Below, piece after piece: positions 17,772-27,505 of a DNA stretch of 47,706 bases. The position numbers were made by a program, and so were the translations under genes. The stretch is from positions 1 through 47,706 of the forward strand of contig NZ_BCXD01000023.1 in NCBI RefSeq assembly GCF_001894925.1, given 5' to 3'. The first letter of the stretch is position 1. Each line of letters opens with the position of its first letter. The notes beneath the pieces are model-generated. The model was not told the DNA's origin and searched no databases. It worked only from the letters and a program-made list of their open reading frames with translations. This stretch comes from Rhodococcus rhodnii NBRC 100604. GTDB lineage: Bacteria > Actinomycetota > Actinomycetes > Mycobacteriales > Mycobacteriaceae.

Positions 17772-18464
17772 GTGAAGGACCTGGTCGACACCACGGAGAT
17801 GTACCTCCGGACGATCTACGACTTGGAAGAAGAGGGCGTGGTGCCCCTTCGGGCGCGTATCGCCGAACGACTCGAGCAGAGCGGCCCGACCGTGAGCCAG
17901 ACGGTCGCGCGCATGGAGCGCGACGGCCTGCTGCGCGTCGCGGGCGACCGCCACCTCGAGCTCACCGACAAGGGACGCGAACTCGCGGTCGCGGTGATGC
18001 GCAAGCATCGCCTCGCGGAACGGCTTCTCGTCGACGTCATCGGGCTGCGGTGGGAGGACGTCCACGCCGAGGCCTGCCGCTGGGAGCACGTCATGAGCGA
18101 GGAGGTCGAGCGTCGTCTCGTCGACGTCCTCGACAATCCGACGACCTCGCCGTACGGAAACCCGATTCCGGGTCTCGAGCAACTCGGCCTCTCGCACGAC
18201 GGCACGAGCGCCGGCGGCGAGTCGCTGCTGCGGCTCACCGAACTCTCGCAGGGCCGGCCCGTCGCGGTCGTCGTGCGCCGGCTCGCCGAATACGTCCAGT
18301 CCGATCCGGACGTCATCGCGCGGTTGCGCGACGCCGGCGTCGTCCCGGACGCGCGGATCACCGTCGAGGTCAAGCCCGATCACGTCCTCATCAGCGCTTC
18401 GGGCCACGACGAGGTCGCCCTGGCCAACGAGATGGCGCACGCCGTCCAGGTCAAGCAGGTCTGA
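17772..18464 (+). CDS. ideR: Iron-dependent repressor IdeR (DtxR family)
   Basis: 230 residues, the same length as M. tuberculosis IdeR. With the GTG at 17772 as residue 1, the metal ligands fall at the expected numbers: Met10, His79, Glu83, His98, Cys102, Glu105 and His106. The winged helix ([20 protein letters not shown], about 26-45), dimerisation helices and a C-terminal SH3-like domain ([13 protein letters not shown] to AHAVQVKQV) are present. Fe(II)-loaded IdeR represses siderophore and iron-uptake genes and activates iron storage. It is followed after 4 bases by galE, so they form one transcript. Confidence 0.96.
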   Translation: MKDLVDTTEMYLRTIYDLEEEGVVPLRARIAERLEQSGPTVSQTVARMERDGLLRVAGDRHLELTDKGRELAVAVMRKHRLAERLLVDVIGLRWEDVHAEACRWEHVMSEEVERRLVDVLDNPTTSPYGNPIPGLEQLGLSHDGTSAGGESLLRLTELSQGRPVAVVVRRLAEYVQSDPDVIARLRDAGVVPDARITVEVKPDHVLISASGHDEVALANEMAHAVQVKQV

Positions 18465-18468
18465 CTCG

Positions 18469-19461
18469 ATGCGACTACTCGTCACCGGTGGCGCCGGATA
18501 CGTCGGAAGCGTCTGCGCCACAGTCCTTCTCGAACGCGGCCACGACGTCACGATCGTGGACGATCTGTCGACCGGCAATGCCGACGCCGTCCCCGAGGGC
18601 GCACGTTTCGTCGAGGGCGACGTCGGCTCGCTCGCGCCGTCACTGCTCGGTGCGGGACTCGCCGAGCCGCGCTTCGACGGCGTCCTGCACTTCGCAGCGC
18701 AGTCGCTCGTCGGCGAATCCGTCGCGGTGCCGGAGAAGTACTGGTACGGCAACGTCGTCACGACACTCGAACTCCTCGAGGCGATCCGGCTCTCGGGCAC
18801 TCCCCGGCTGGTGTTCTCGTCCACGGCGGCGACCTACGGTGAGCCCGAGCACTCACCCATCACCGAGGCCGACCCGACCCGTCCCACGAATCCGTACGGT
18901 GCGACGAAGCTCGCGATCGACAACGCCATCACCTCGTACGCCGCGGCGCACGGACTCGCGGCGGTGAGCCTGCGCTACTTCAACGTCGCGGGCGCCTACC
19001 GCGGTGCGGGCGAGAATCGCGTCGTCGAGACCCATCTCATCCCGCTCGTGCTGCAGGCCGCCGCGGGGCACCGCGACAAGATCTCGATGTTCGGCACCGA
19101 CTGGCCGACGCCGGACGGCACGCCCATCCGCGACTACATCCACGTCCTCGATCTGGCGTCGGCGCATCTGCTGGCGCTGGACGCCGCGCAGCCGGGGCGG
19201 CACGACATCTACAACCTCGGCAGCGGTGCCGGATTCAGCGTGCGCGAGGTGATCGCGGCGTGCGAACGCGTCACTGGCATCACAATTCCCGTCGAGGCGG
19301 CGCCACGCCGTCCCGGTGATTCTGCGGTGCTCGTCGCGTCGAGCGATCGCGCGATCGCCGAGCTCGGATGGCGGCCGGAGCACACCGATCTCGACGAGAT
19401 CGTCGCCGACGCGTGGCGATTCCTGCGCGACCTCGGCGATCGGGCTCACTCCGCTCCCTGA
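18469..19461 (+). CDS. galE: UDP-glucose 4-epimerase GalE
   Basis: 330 residues of the extended short-chain dehydrogenase family. GGAGYVGS (7-14) binds [12 protein letters not shown] (116-124) and NPYGATK with Tyr143 and Lys147 form the SxnYxxxK active site. It interconverts UDP-glucose and UDP-galactose, supplying galactose for cell-wall arabinogalactan. Downstream of ideR by 4 bases, ending in a hairpin shared with the DUF4192 gene. In M. tuberculosis this place is held by other genes, so the ideR-galE linkage is a difference from that species. Confidence 0.93.
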   Translation: MRLLVTGGAGYVGSVCATVLLERGHDVTIVDDLSTGNADAVPEGARFVEGDVGSLAPSLLGAGLAEPRFDGVLHFAAQSLVGESVAVPEKYWYGNVVTTLELLEAIRLSGTPRLVFSSTAATYGEPEHSPITEADPTRPTNPYGATKLAIDNAITSYAAAHGLAAVSLRYFNVAGAYRGAGENRVVETHLIPLVLQAAAGHRDKISMFGTDWPTPDGTPIRDYIHVLDLASAHLLALDAAQPGRHDIYNLGSGAGFSVREVIAACERVTGITIPVEAAPRRPGDSAVLVASSDRAIAELGWRPEHTDLDEIVADAWRFLRDLGDRAHSAP

Positions 19462-19487
19462 CCTCGAGTCCCCGCTCCCCGGTCCGT

Positions 19488-19519
19488 GCGATCCGGCCGT
19501 CATCCGTCGGCCGGATCGC
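19488..19519. terminator. Bidirectional hairpin between galE and the DUF4192 gene
   Basis: GCGATCCGGCCG (19488-19499) pairs perfectly with CGGCCGGATCGC (19508-19519), loop of 8 bases. The loop and right arm cover the stop and last codons of the DUF4192 gene. Confidence 0.75.
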
Positions 19520-20624
19520 CCATGACACCCAGGTCCGCCGCGACCTGCCGTCCCACGTCGGCGAGTTCGGCGACGATCTCGGGCCGCACCCCCGCGTGCA
19601 GCGAGGTGTCGAGCATGGCGGCGAGCCGGTGGCCGGGGTACGCGTCGAGTGCCGCCGCGAGCGCGACGCCGGCGAGTGGACCGTCACCGCGGACGTAGGC
19701 GCCGAACGCGACGAGCGTCGCCGCCTCCGCCCGCTCGCGTCCCGGTAGCCGGCGCGCGAGTTCGAGCCAGAATCCGTCGCATCCCGGTCGGTCGATCGCC
19801 GCGAGCATCGCGTCGCGCACCCGGTGCCGCGTGAGTGCCGCACCCGCCCTCGCCCACCGCCCGGGGTGCACGACTCCCCCGCGCGCGTGACGACGCACGG
19901 TGTCGAGCACGTACCGGGCCTCCGCCGCGTCCGTGTCCCCGCCACTGCCTCGCGCCGCCTCGCGCAGGCGGGCGAGTTCGGCTGCGGCGACGGCGTCCGG
20001 GCGTGGCTCGAGAAGGTTCTCGAGTTCTCGTCTCGAGTCCCGTAGCGGCCTGCCCCGGAACACGTGGGCCGCAGCGACGGCGGAGTTCCGCGGGTCGGAC
20101 TGCACTCCGCCGCGCAGGTCTTCACCGCCCAGATCGTCACCGCGCACGTCGTCCTCGGGGCCGGTGATCGCGTACCACCGTTCTCCCGTTCCGATCGCCG
20201 CAGCGAACAGCACCGCCGGAACCTCGACGCCCGAGGGTGCGAGAACGTCCTCGAACACCGCCGCGAGGTCGGCGAACGCCTCCCGTGCGGCGCCGGGCGC
20301 CCCGAGATCGGGGTGTACCGCCACCGGAATCACCGCCCGTGCACCGTCCCGGACGCACACCGCACCGAAGTGCGCGAGTGCTCCCCGGGCCGCCCCGTCG
20401 ATGCCGCCCGCCGCGTCGAAGGACAGATCGTGCCGCATCACCGCGTCGATCGTCCCCGAGGTCCCCCGCGCGCCGAGCGCGAGCACCAGCAGGGACCGAT
20501 CGGGCCGGAAACCGAGGAGCGCGGGCAGCGCCGCGAACACGGCGCCCGGCGCGTCGAGCACGATCGTGCCGGCGAACGGGTCGGGGCCGGTGCAGCGGTC
20601 TCGTGAATCGGGATGTGATGTCAT
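19500..20624 (-). CDS. DUF4192 family protein
   Basis: About 374 residues from the ATG at 20622-20624. Family hallmarks: an N-terminal LLGFRPDRSLLVLAL block near residue 45, a central helical region and RVRDAMLAAIDRPG plus the Ala-rich DGPLAGVALAAALDAYPGHRLAAML near the C-terminus. DUF4192 proteins are common in actinobacteria and their function is unknown. The sequence is very Ala/Arg-rich with no membrane segment. Probably in one transcript with the lipoprotein gene upstream (117-base gap). The 14 codons before this ATG are open but less likely. Confidence 0.85.
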   Translation of the reverse strand: MTSHPDSRDRCTGPDPFAGTIVLDAPGAVFAALPALLGFRPDRSLLVLALGARGTSGTIDAVMRHDLSFDAAGGIDGAARGALAHFGAVCVRDGARAVIPVAVHPDLGAPGAAREAFADLAAVFEDVLAPSGVEVPAVLFAAAIGTGERWYAITGPEDDVRGDDLGGEDLRGGVQSDPRNSAVAAAHVFRGRPLRDSRRELENLLEPRPDAVAAAELARLREAARGSGGDTDAAEARYVLDTVRRHARGGVVHPGRWARAGAALTRHRVRDAMLAAIDRPGCDGFWLELARRLPGRERAEAATLVAFGAYVRGDGPLAGVALAAALDAYPGHRLAAMLDTSLHAGVRPEIVAELADVGRQVAADLGVMGDPADG

Positions 20625-20741
20625 GCCCCGCACGGTCGCGGCGAGCACCGACGGAATCGCCGTCACGAGCGCGCCGCGAACCCCGCTTGTGGAGAACGGG
20701 TCGGCTGTGGAGAACCGACGGGTCCGGGCGGTACGACCGGA

Positions 20742-21437
20742 TCAGCGCGCGCTCGCGAACCGGACGGCGTCGGCGAAGGTCGTTGCGAGAGCGGCGGTGT
20801 CGGCCTCGCCGTCACCGAACACGAGCACGCTCGCGACCACGCGGATCGCCCCCGTCTGCGCGACGTACACGACCACCTCGCGCTCGTCACCCACGTCGGC
20901 GGTGATCTCACGGGCGTAGCCGTACGCGGTCGCCCGCGAGAGCCCGAGTTCCGCGGCGCCCGGCACCGCGCGCTCCTCCGTCCGTACGTCGGCTCTCGCG
21001 CCGAACGTCGAGACCGTGTACTCGCCGCACTCGCCGACCCGGCTTCGCAGCGCGTCCAGCGACTCCCCCGAGCGCAGCACCTGCACCGACACGCTCGATC
21101 GCGTCGCGGCGTCGGTTCCCACCGCCATCGCGGCGTTCGCGGCGCCGTAGGCCTGACGGGGCGCCGTACATCGCAGCGGGTCGACGACGGCGCCGCGTGC
21201 GACGCCGTCGAGATCCGCGGACGCCGATGCGGTGGCCGCCGGGTCGAGGACGGTGGCGGGATAGGCGGCGGGGAACTCGTCCGCGGGGAGCAGCAGCGAA
21301 CCGAGATCGCCGCCGGGCTGCGCCGCGAAGACGGGCGCGGCGGCGCGCGGGGACCCGTCGATCGACGGGGCGCACCCGACGAGGGCGGCGACGGTGACCG
21401 CGATCACCGTCGTGGTGATTCCCGCGCGTGTCGTCAC
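20742..21437 (-). CDS. Putative secreted lipoprotein
   Basis: 231 residues from the GTG at 21435-21437, preceded by AAGGGGACGG. A basic N-terminus, a hydrophobic stretch and the lipobox LVGC with Cys22 indicate a lipoprotein signal peptide; the mature part is exported. The domain holds LLLPADEFPAAYP and paired cysteines (LRCTAPRQAYG, VGECGEYTV), loosely like PknH-type or DUF5642-like extracellular sensor domains of mycobacteria. That resemblance is weak and no ligand can be named. Divergent from the PAC2 gene across 252 bases. Confidence 0.75.
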   Translation of the reverse strand: MTTRAGITTTVIAVTVAALVGCAPSIDGSPRAAAPVFAAQPGGDLGSLLLPADEFPAAYPATVLDPAATASASADLDGVARGAVVDPLRCTAPRQAYGAANAAMAVGTDAATRSSVSVQVLRSGESLDALRSRVGECGEYTVSTFGARADVRTEERAVPGAAELGLSRATAYGYAREITADVGDEREVVVYVAQTGAIRVVASVLVFGDGEADTAALATTFADAVRFASAR

Positions 21438-21689
21438 CCTGACCGTCCCCTTCCGTCGGTGACGCAAACCCTGCCACAGCGGGTGCTCTCGACGGCGGAT
21501 CGACACCGCCCCCCGAAACTCGGCACCGCGAATCTCGGCGTGGCCGGAATCGCGCGGCGCCCACATGCGTTGTGCGACTCGACGCCCGGATTCGGCACTC
21601 GGTACCCGGATGCGGTGTCGTGGCAGCGAATGCGGGACACTGGACGGTGAGCGTGACCGGGGGCACGGCATGAAGCGGAAGGGTTCGTG

Positions 21690-22652
21690 ATGGACGAGCA
21701 GTCGAAGATGTACGAGTTGGAGTTTCCGGCCCCGCAGGTGGCGTCACCCGACGGCCTCGGTCCGGTCCTCGTGCACGGCCTCGAAGGCTTCTCCGACGCC
21801 GGTCACGCCGTCCGGCTCGCGACGGAACACCTGCGTGGGGCACTCGAGACCGAACTCGTCGCGTCGTTCGCGGTGGACGATCTGCTCGACTACCGGTCGC
21901 GCCGGCCGATGATGACCTTCGAGTCCGACCAGTTCACGGGATACGACGAGCCCGAACTGAACCTGTACGCGGTCCGCGATTCCGCGGGAACGCCGTTCCT
22001 GCTGCTCGCGGGCCTCGAACCGGATCTCAAGTGGGAGCGCTTCACGACGGCGCTGCGCCTGCTCGCCGAGCAGCTCGGCGTCCGCCAGATCATCGGGCTC
22101 AACGCGGTCCCCATGGCGAGCCCGCACACACGTCCGCTCGGCATCACCGCGCACTCGACGGACAAGTCGCTCATCGCGGACTACCGCAAGTGGCCCGGAC
22201 GCATCCGGATCCCGGGCAGCGTGTCATCGCTCATCGAGTTGCGTTTCGCGCAGCACGGCTTCGACGCCGCCGGTCTGTCGGTCCACGTCCCGCACTATCT
22301 CGCGCAGACCGACTATCCGGCCGCTGCGGAGACGCTGCTCGAGAACGTCGCCGAACTGACCGGGCTCGAGTTCCCGCTCGTAGCGCTCGGACACGCGGCC
22401 GCCCGGGTGCGCGAGGAGATCGACGAGCACGTGACCGGCAACGAGGAGGTCGAGGCCGTCGTCACCGCCCTCGAGGCGCAGTACGACGCGTTCGTCACGG
22501 CACAGGAACGCGGCGCGGACCTGCTCGCCCAGGACGGCGAACTGCCGAGCGGCGACGAGATCGGCGCCGAGTTCGAGCGTTTCCTCGCCGAACAGGCCGG
22601 TGACGACGGCTCCGGTCCCGCCGGAGGCGACGGGCGCGGCCCGATCGGTTAG
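21690..22652 (+). CDS. PAC2 family protein (Rv2714-like)
   Basis: 320 residues beginning MDEQSKMYELEFPAP. VLVHGLEGFSDAGHAVRLA near the N-terminus and the IIGLNAVPMASPHTRP block are typical of the PAC2 (proteasome assembly chaperone 2-like) family. The actinobacterial member Rv2714 sits in the same place, and its role is unknown. A GTG directly before the ATG (21687) is an alternative start; AAGCGGAAGGG lies upstream. The C-terminus is acidic and glycine-rich. Followed by the alpha/beta hydrolase gene after 82 bases. Confidence 0.87.
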   Translation: MDEQSKMYELEFPAPQVASPDGLGPVLVHGLEGFSDAGHAVRLATEHLRGALETELVASFAVDDLLDYRSRRPMMTFESDQFTGYDEPELNLYAVRDSAGTPFLLLAGLEPDLKWERFTTALRLLAEQLGVRQIIGLNAVPMASPHTRPLGITAHSTDKSLIADYRKWPGRIRIPGSVSSLIELRFAQHGFDAAGLSVHVPHYLAQTDYPAAAETLLENVAELTGLEFPLVALGHAAARVREEIDEHVTGNEEVEAVVTALEAQYDAFVTAQERGADLLAQDGELPSGDEIGAEFERFLAEQAGDDGSGPAGGDGRGPIG

Positions 22653-22734
22653 GTTCGAGTCGTGCCGGACCAGCGCGGTGCGGCACGGCACACGATCCCG
22701 CCCTCCGGCCGACTGTGACGAAGGGACACCACCG

Positions 22735-23769
22735 ATGAGCAGCAGTCGACGAACGCTGCGGCCCGTCCCCGACGACGAGCCGCGACTCGAGTTCCGCACC
22801 GTCCACGGCTACCGGAGGGCGTTCCGCATCGCGGGAGAGGGTCCCGCGATCCTGCTCGTCCACGGTATCGGCGACAACTCGACCACGTGGACCGAGGTCT
22901 TCCCGCATCTCGCCCGCACACACACGGTGATCGCTCCCGACCTGCTCGGGCACGGGCGATCGGACAAACCGCGCGCCGACTACTCCGTCGCGGCGTACGC
23001 GAACGGTATGCGCGATCTGCTCTCGACGATCGGGGTCGGCCGCGTCACGGTCGTGGGCCACTCGCTCGGCGGCGGCGTCGCGATGCAGTTCGCGTATCAG
23101 TACCCGCAACTCGTCGAGCGGCTCGTGCTCGTGTCGTCCGGTGGCGTGACGAAGGACGTCCATCCGCTGCTGCGGCTCGCGACGGTGCCGCTGCTCAACG
23201 AGGCGATCAAGGCGCTGCGGCTGCCCGGCAGCGCGACGGCGCTGCGGCTGCTGGGCGCGGCTCTCGCGGCCATCGACAGCAGCCGGTTGCGGCCCGGCGC
23301 GATGCTCCACGACACCCCGGATCTCTTCCGCATCCTGCGGGATCTGCCCGATCCGACCGCCCAGGAGGCGTATCTGCGGACGCTGCGGGCCGTGGTCGAC
23401 TGGCGCGGTCAGGTCGTGACGATGCTCGACCGCTGTTATCTCACGGAAGACCTGCCGGTCCAGCTGGTCTGGGGCGACGAGGACGCCGTCATTCCCGTCG
23501 AGCACGCGCATCTGGCGCACGCCGCGATGCCGCACTCGCATCTCGACATCTTCCGGGGCGGCGGCCATTTCCCGTTCCACGACGACCCGCTGCGCTTCGT
23601 CGAGGTCGTCGAGCGCTTCGTTGCGGCGACGCACCCGCTCGTGTACGACGAGTCCCGCTGGCGCGACAAGCTGCTGGCCGGTCCCGGTGAGGCGACGATC
23701 GTCGGCAGTGCGTCGACCCGGATGGCCGTGCTCGACGCCATGGGCAGCGACGAGCGCAGCGCGACCTGA
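22735..23769 (+). CDS. Alpha/beta hydrolase (Rv2715-like)
   Basis: 344 residues with the standard fold: oxyanion segment LVHGIGDN (41-48), nucleophile elbow GHSLGG with Ser110, acid in WGDEDAVIP and base in GGGHFPFHDDP. The substrate cannot be deduced. Rv2715 holds the same position after the PAC2 gene in M. tuberculosis. ATG at 22735 follows GAAGGGA. The C-terminal 40 residues after the last catalytic motif are an extension. Confidence 0.88.
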   Translation: MSSSRRTLRPVPDDEPRLEFRTVHGYRRAFRIAGEGPAILLVHGIGDNSTTWTEVFPHLARTHTVIAPDLLGHGRSDKPRADYSVAAYANGMRDLLSTIGVGRVTVVGHSLGGGVAMQFAYQYPQLVERLVLVSSGGVTKDVHPLLRLATVPLLNEAIKALRLPGSATALRLLGAALAAIDSSRLRPGAMLHDTPDLFRILRDLPDPTAQEAYLRTLRAVVDWRGQVVTMLDRCYLTEDLPVQLVWGDEDAVIPVEHAHLAHAAMPHSHLDIFRGGGHFPFHDDPLRFVEVVERFVAATHPLVYDESRWRDKLLAGPGEATIVGSASTRMAVLDAMGSDERSAT

Positions 23770-23773
23770 CCGA

Positions 23774-23779
23774 TAGCCT
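23774..23779 (+). promoter_or_regulatory. -10 box, likely leaderless, of the Ski2-like helicase gene
   Basis: TAGCCT followed by 6 bases and the GTG at 23786; no ribosome binding site in between. Confidence 0.45.
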
Positions 23780-23785
23780 GTACCG

Positions 23786-26290
23786 GTGTCCCTCGCCGAT
23801 CTCGCCGCCGACGTCTCCGATCCCGATTCCGTCTACGACGCGTTCACGGCATGGACGGCGGATCGCGGTCTGACGCTGTACCCGGCGCAGGACGAGGCGA
23901 TCATGGAGCTCGCGACGGGCTCCAACGTGATCCTCGCCACGCCCACGGGGTCCGGTAAGTCGATGGTGGCGGTCGGCGCCCATTTCGCCGCGCTCGCCCA
24001 GGGCCGCCGCACCTACTACACCGCGCCGATCAAGGCTCTCGTGAGCGAGAAGTTCTTCGCGCTGTGCGAGGTGTTCGGTGCCGAGAACGTCGGCATGACG
24101 ACGGGCGACGCCTCGGTGAACGCGTCGGCACCGATCATGTGCGCGACCGCCGAGATCGTCGCGAACCTCGCACTGCGGGAAGGCGCGCAGTCGGACATCG
24201 GCCAGGTGGTGATGGACGAGTTCCACTACTACTCCGATCCGCAGCGCGGGTGGGCGTGGCAGGTGCCGATCGTCGAACTCCCCCACACGCAGTTCCTGCT
24301 GATGTCGGCGACGCTCGGCGACGTGAGCTTCTTCGAGAAGGACCTCACGCGCCGCACCGGGCGGCAGACCACCGTCGTCGCCGGATCCGAACGGCCCGTC
24401 CCTCTCACCTTCTCGTACGCGACGACGCCCGTCGCGGAGACGATCGAGGAACTGACCACGACGCACCGGTCGCCCGTGTACGTCGTGCACTTCACCCAGG
24501 CCGCGGCCCTCGAACGGGCTCAGGCGCTCACGAGCGTCAACCTCCTCTCGCGCGAGCGGAAGGACGCGATCGCCGACGCGATCGGCTCGTTCCGGTTCAC
24601 GACGGGCTTCGGCAAGACGCTCTCGCGGCTCGTGCGGCACGGGATCGGCGTCCATCACGCGGGCATGCTCCCGAAGTACCGCCGACTCGTCGAACGGCTC
24701 GCACAGGACGGGCTGCTCGAAGTCATCTGCGGCACCGACACTCTCGGTGTCGGCATCAACGTTCCGATCCGCACCGTTCTGCTGACGGGCCTGACGAAGT
24801 TCGACGGCACCCGCACCCGGCACATTCGGGCGCGCGAGTTCCATCAGATCGCGGGACGCGCCGGACGGGCGGGCTTCGACACGATGGGCACCGTCGTCGT
24901 GCAGGCTCCGGAACACGAGATCGAGAACATCAAAGCGCTCGCGAAGGCCGGCGACGACCCCAAGAAGCGGCGAAAGGTGCAGCGCAAGAAGGCTCCCGAG
25001 GGATTCGTGTCGTGGAGCGAGGCGACCTTCGACAAGCTCGTCGTCGCACCGCCCGAGCCGCTGACGTCGCGGTTCGCCGTCACCAACGCGATGCTCCTCA
25101 ACGTGATCGCCCGTCCGGGTAGCTGTTTCGACTCGATGCGGCACCTGCTCGAGGACAACCACGAACCCCGCGCACGGCAGCGTCGCCACATTCTCGACGC
25201 GATCGCCCGCTACCGGGGCCTGCTCGACGCCGGCATCGTCGAGCGGCTCGACGAACCCGATCCCGAGGGCCGCCGCGTCCGGCTGACGCTCGACCTGCAG
25301 CGCGATTTCGCACTGAACCAGCCGTTGTCGCCGTTCGCGCTCGCCGCGCTCGACCTCCTCGATCCGGAGTCACCCGAGTACGCCATCGACGTCGTGTCCG
25401 TCGTCGAGGCGACGCTCGACGATCCCCGGCAGATCCTCATGGCCCAACAGCACGCCGCGCGCGGCGAGGCCGTCGCGCAGATGAAGGCCGAGGGCATCGA
25501 GTACGACGAGCGGATGGAGTTGCTCGAGGAGGTCACGTGGCCCATGCCGCTGGCCGACCTGCTGCATCCCGCCTTCGAGACGTACCGCGGCGCACATCCG
25601 TGGATCGCGGATTTCCGGTTGTCACCGAAGTCGGTGGTCCGCGACATGATCGAGCGCGCGATGACGTTCTCCGATCTCGTGAGCCGGTACGGGCTCGCAC
25701 GCTCGGAGGGCGGCGTGCTGCGGTACCTCGCGGACGCGTATCGCGCACTGCGCCAGACGGTTCCGGCCGAGGCCCGCACCGAGGAGCTCGAGGATCTCAT
25801 CGAGTGGCTCGGCGAGCTCGTGCGGCAGGTCGATTCGAGCCTGCTCGACGAGTGGGAGCAGCTCACCGATCCTGCGGCGCAGCCCGACGACGAGCAGGCC
25901 GCGTTCGGTACAGACACCCCGCGCCCGATCTCGCAGAACGTCCGCGCCTTCCGGGTGATGGTGCGCAACGCGATGTTCCGCCGCATCGAGCTCGCGTCCC
26001 GCCGCCGGTGGGACGAGCTCGCCGGCCTCGGCGACGGGCTCGACGCGCAGGACTGGGAGTACCTGCTCGATCCGTACTGGGACGAGTACGACGAGATCGG
26101 TACCGGCCAGGATGCCCGCGGGCCGCTCCTCTTCCAGGTCGAGCAGACGCCGACGCTGTGGCGTGTGCGTCAGGTCCTCGCCGATCCACAGGGCGATCAC
26201 GGCTGGGCGCTGCTCGGCGAGGTGAACCTGGCCGAGTCCGACGCCGCCGGCGAGGTGATCTTCGACGAGTTCGAGGTCAGCGAGGGCTGA
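23786..26290 (+). CDS. Ski2-like DExH-box helicase with DUF3516
   Basis: 834 residues. ATPTGSGKS (51-59), MDEFHYY with DEFH at 144-147, MSATLG, and QIAGRAGRAGFDT (motif VI) define an SF2 helicase of the Ski2-like group; the C-terminal half matches the actinobacterial DUF3516 region. A Lys-rich loop (KKRRKVQRKKAPEG) follows the helicase core. RNA unwinding or remodelling is the probable activity; the actual substrate is unknown. The 3' end overlaps the convergent antiporter gene by 14 bases. Confidence 0.88.
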   Translation: MSLADLAADVSDPDSVYDAFTAWTADRGLTLYPAQDEAIMELATGSNVILATPTGSGKSMVAVGAHFAALAQGRRTYYTAPIKALVSEKFFALCEVFGAENVGMTTGDASVNASAPIMCATAEIVANLALREGAQSDIGQVVMDEFHYYSDPQRGWAWQVPIVELPHTQFLLMSATLGDVSFFEKDLTRRTGRQTTVVAGSERPVPLTFSYATTPVAETIEELTTTHRSPVYVVHFTQAAALERAQALTSVNLLSRERKDAIADAIGSFRFTTGFGKTLSRLVRHGIGVHHAGMLPKYRRLVERLAQDGLLEVICGTDTLGVGINVPIRTVLLTGLTKFDGTRTRHIRAREFHQIAGRAGRAGFDTMGTVVVQAPEHEIENIKALAKAGDDPKKRRKVQRKKAPEGFVSWSEATFDKLVVAPPEPLTSRFAVTNAMLLNVIARPGSCFDSMRHLLEDNHEPRARQRRHILDAIARYRGLLDAGIVERLDEPDPEGRRVRLTLDLQRDFALNQPLSPFALAALDLLDPESPEYAIDVVSVVEATLDDPRQILMAQQHAARGEAVAQMKAEGIEYDERMELLEEVTWPMPLADLLHPAFETYRGAHPWIADFRLSPKSVVRDMIERAMTFSDLVSRYGLARSEGGVLRYLADAYRALRQTVPAEARTEELEDLIEWLGELVRQVDSSLLDEWEQLTDPAAQPDDEQAAFGTDTPRPISQNVRAFRVMVRNAMFRRIELASRRRWDELAGLGDGLDAQDWEYLLDPYWDEYDEIGTGQDARGPLLFQVEQTPTLWRVRQVLADPQGDHGWALLGEVNLAESDAAGEVIFDEFEVSEG

Positions 26291-27434
26291 CCTCCCGGCG
26301 GCCACCGAGCGCGAGCGCGAGGGACGGCAGCACGAGCACCGTCACCGCACCGCCGAACACGAGGACCGACGCGTTCTCCCCGCTCATCTCGCCGGCGGCG
26401 ACGGCCACCTGCGTCACCGCGACGACGATGGGAAGGCCGGTCGAGGCGAACAGCGCGATGCGGACCCGGTCGCGGACGGCGAAGCTGCGCTCGACCAGGA
26501 AGACCGGGAGTCCGCGGACCAGGAGAATCAGCCCCACGAAGATCAGCGGCAGCCACGGGTGCGCCGCGACGGCACGGAGGTCGATCGCCATCCCCGCGCC
26601 GACGAAGAAGACGGGAACGAGCAGCCCGTAGCCGATCGCGCCGAGCTTGGATTCGAGCACCGGAGCGTCGTCCGGCGCGATCGTGCGCAGAATGAATCCC
26701 GCGGCGAACGCCCCGAGGATGATGTCGAGATCGAAGGACGACGCGACCGCGAGCAACAGGACGAGCAGCACGACGACGGCACGCACGGGCGTCTGCGACG
26801 TCGTCTCGAGTCCCCGCGCGACGACGGCGCCGAGCGCAGATGCGGCGAGCCGCCGATGCACGAGCCAGACGACGAGTGCGGCGACCACGAAGCCCGCGAG
26901 CGCTATCAGCTCGGCGAGCGCGCCACGGGCTCCGAGCAGCACCGACATCGCGACGACGGGACCGATCTCACCGATCGCGCCGTGGGACACCACGACTCGG
27001 CCGAGCCGCGTCTCGGTGAGCTCGTTGTCGGTGAGGATCGGCAGCAACGTCCCGATCGCGGTGGAGGTCAGCGCGATCGCGACGGCCACCTCGGCCGTGA
27101 CCGCGCCCGCGGCGGCGAGACCGAACACGAGCGCGAAGGCGAGCGCGAGACACACGAGCCACGTGAGGGTCGCGCGCCGGCCGGTGCGGCCGCGCAGTTC
27201 GTTCGGGTCGATCTCGTACCCCGCGAGCAGGAACAGCATGCCGAGGCCCAGCTCGCGCAGGATGTCGACCTCCGAGCCGAACGACGCGAGACCGAGTGCA
27301 TGCGGGCCGATCGCGATGCCGAACGCCAGCATCACGACGACCTCGGGGATGCGCCCACGCAGGGCCGTCGCGACGAACGACGCCGCGAGCCCCGAGGCGA
27401 GGATGCTCACCAGCGACCACCACACGTGCGTCAT
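26277..27434 (-). CDS. CPA2-type cation/proton antiporter
   Basis: 385 residues, nearly all membrane: about eleven to twelve helices. FGIAIGPHALGL, LFLLAGYEIDPNELRG, the conserved SHGAIGEIGPVVAMS stretch and VPVFFVGAGMAIDL are characteristic of the Kef/CPA2 Na+/H+ or K+/H+ exchanger domain. There is no cytosolic RCK/TrkA domain after the last helix, so gating by nucleotides is not expected. ATG at 27432-27434. Which ion is moved cannot be read from sequence. Confidence 0.88.
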   Translation of the reverse strand: MTHVWWSLVSILASGLAASFVATALRGRIPEVVVMLAFGIAIGPHALGLASFGSEVDILRELGLGMLFLLAGYEIDPNELRGRTGRRATLTWLVCLALAFALVFGLAAAGAVTAEVAVAIALTSTAIGTLLPILTDNELTETRLGRVVVSHGAIGEIGPVVAMSVLLGARGALAELIALAGFVVAALVVWLVHRRLAASALGAVVARGLETTSQTPVRAVVVLLVLLLAVASSFDLDIILGAFAAGFILRTIAPDDAPVLESKLGAIGYGLLVPVFFVGAGMAIDLRAVAAHPWLPLIFVGLILLVRGLPVFLVERSFAVRDRVRIALFASTGLPIVVAVTQVAVAAGEMSGENASVLVFGGAVTVLVLPSLALALGGRREVSPR

Positions 27435-27492
27435 GACGACAGTCTGCGGACAGCGGGCCCGCCGCGAGGCCGCTTTCGCTCACCGCGGCGGG

Positions 27493-27498
27493 TATCGT
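27493..27498 (+). promoter_or_regulatory. -10 box, likely leaderless, of the LysR-type effector gene
   Basis: TATCGT with exactly 7 bases to the ATG at 27506; no ribosome binding site. Confidence 0.5.
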
Positions 27499-27505
27499 CA
27501 CGGGC

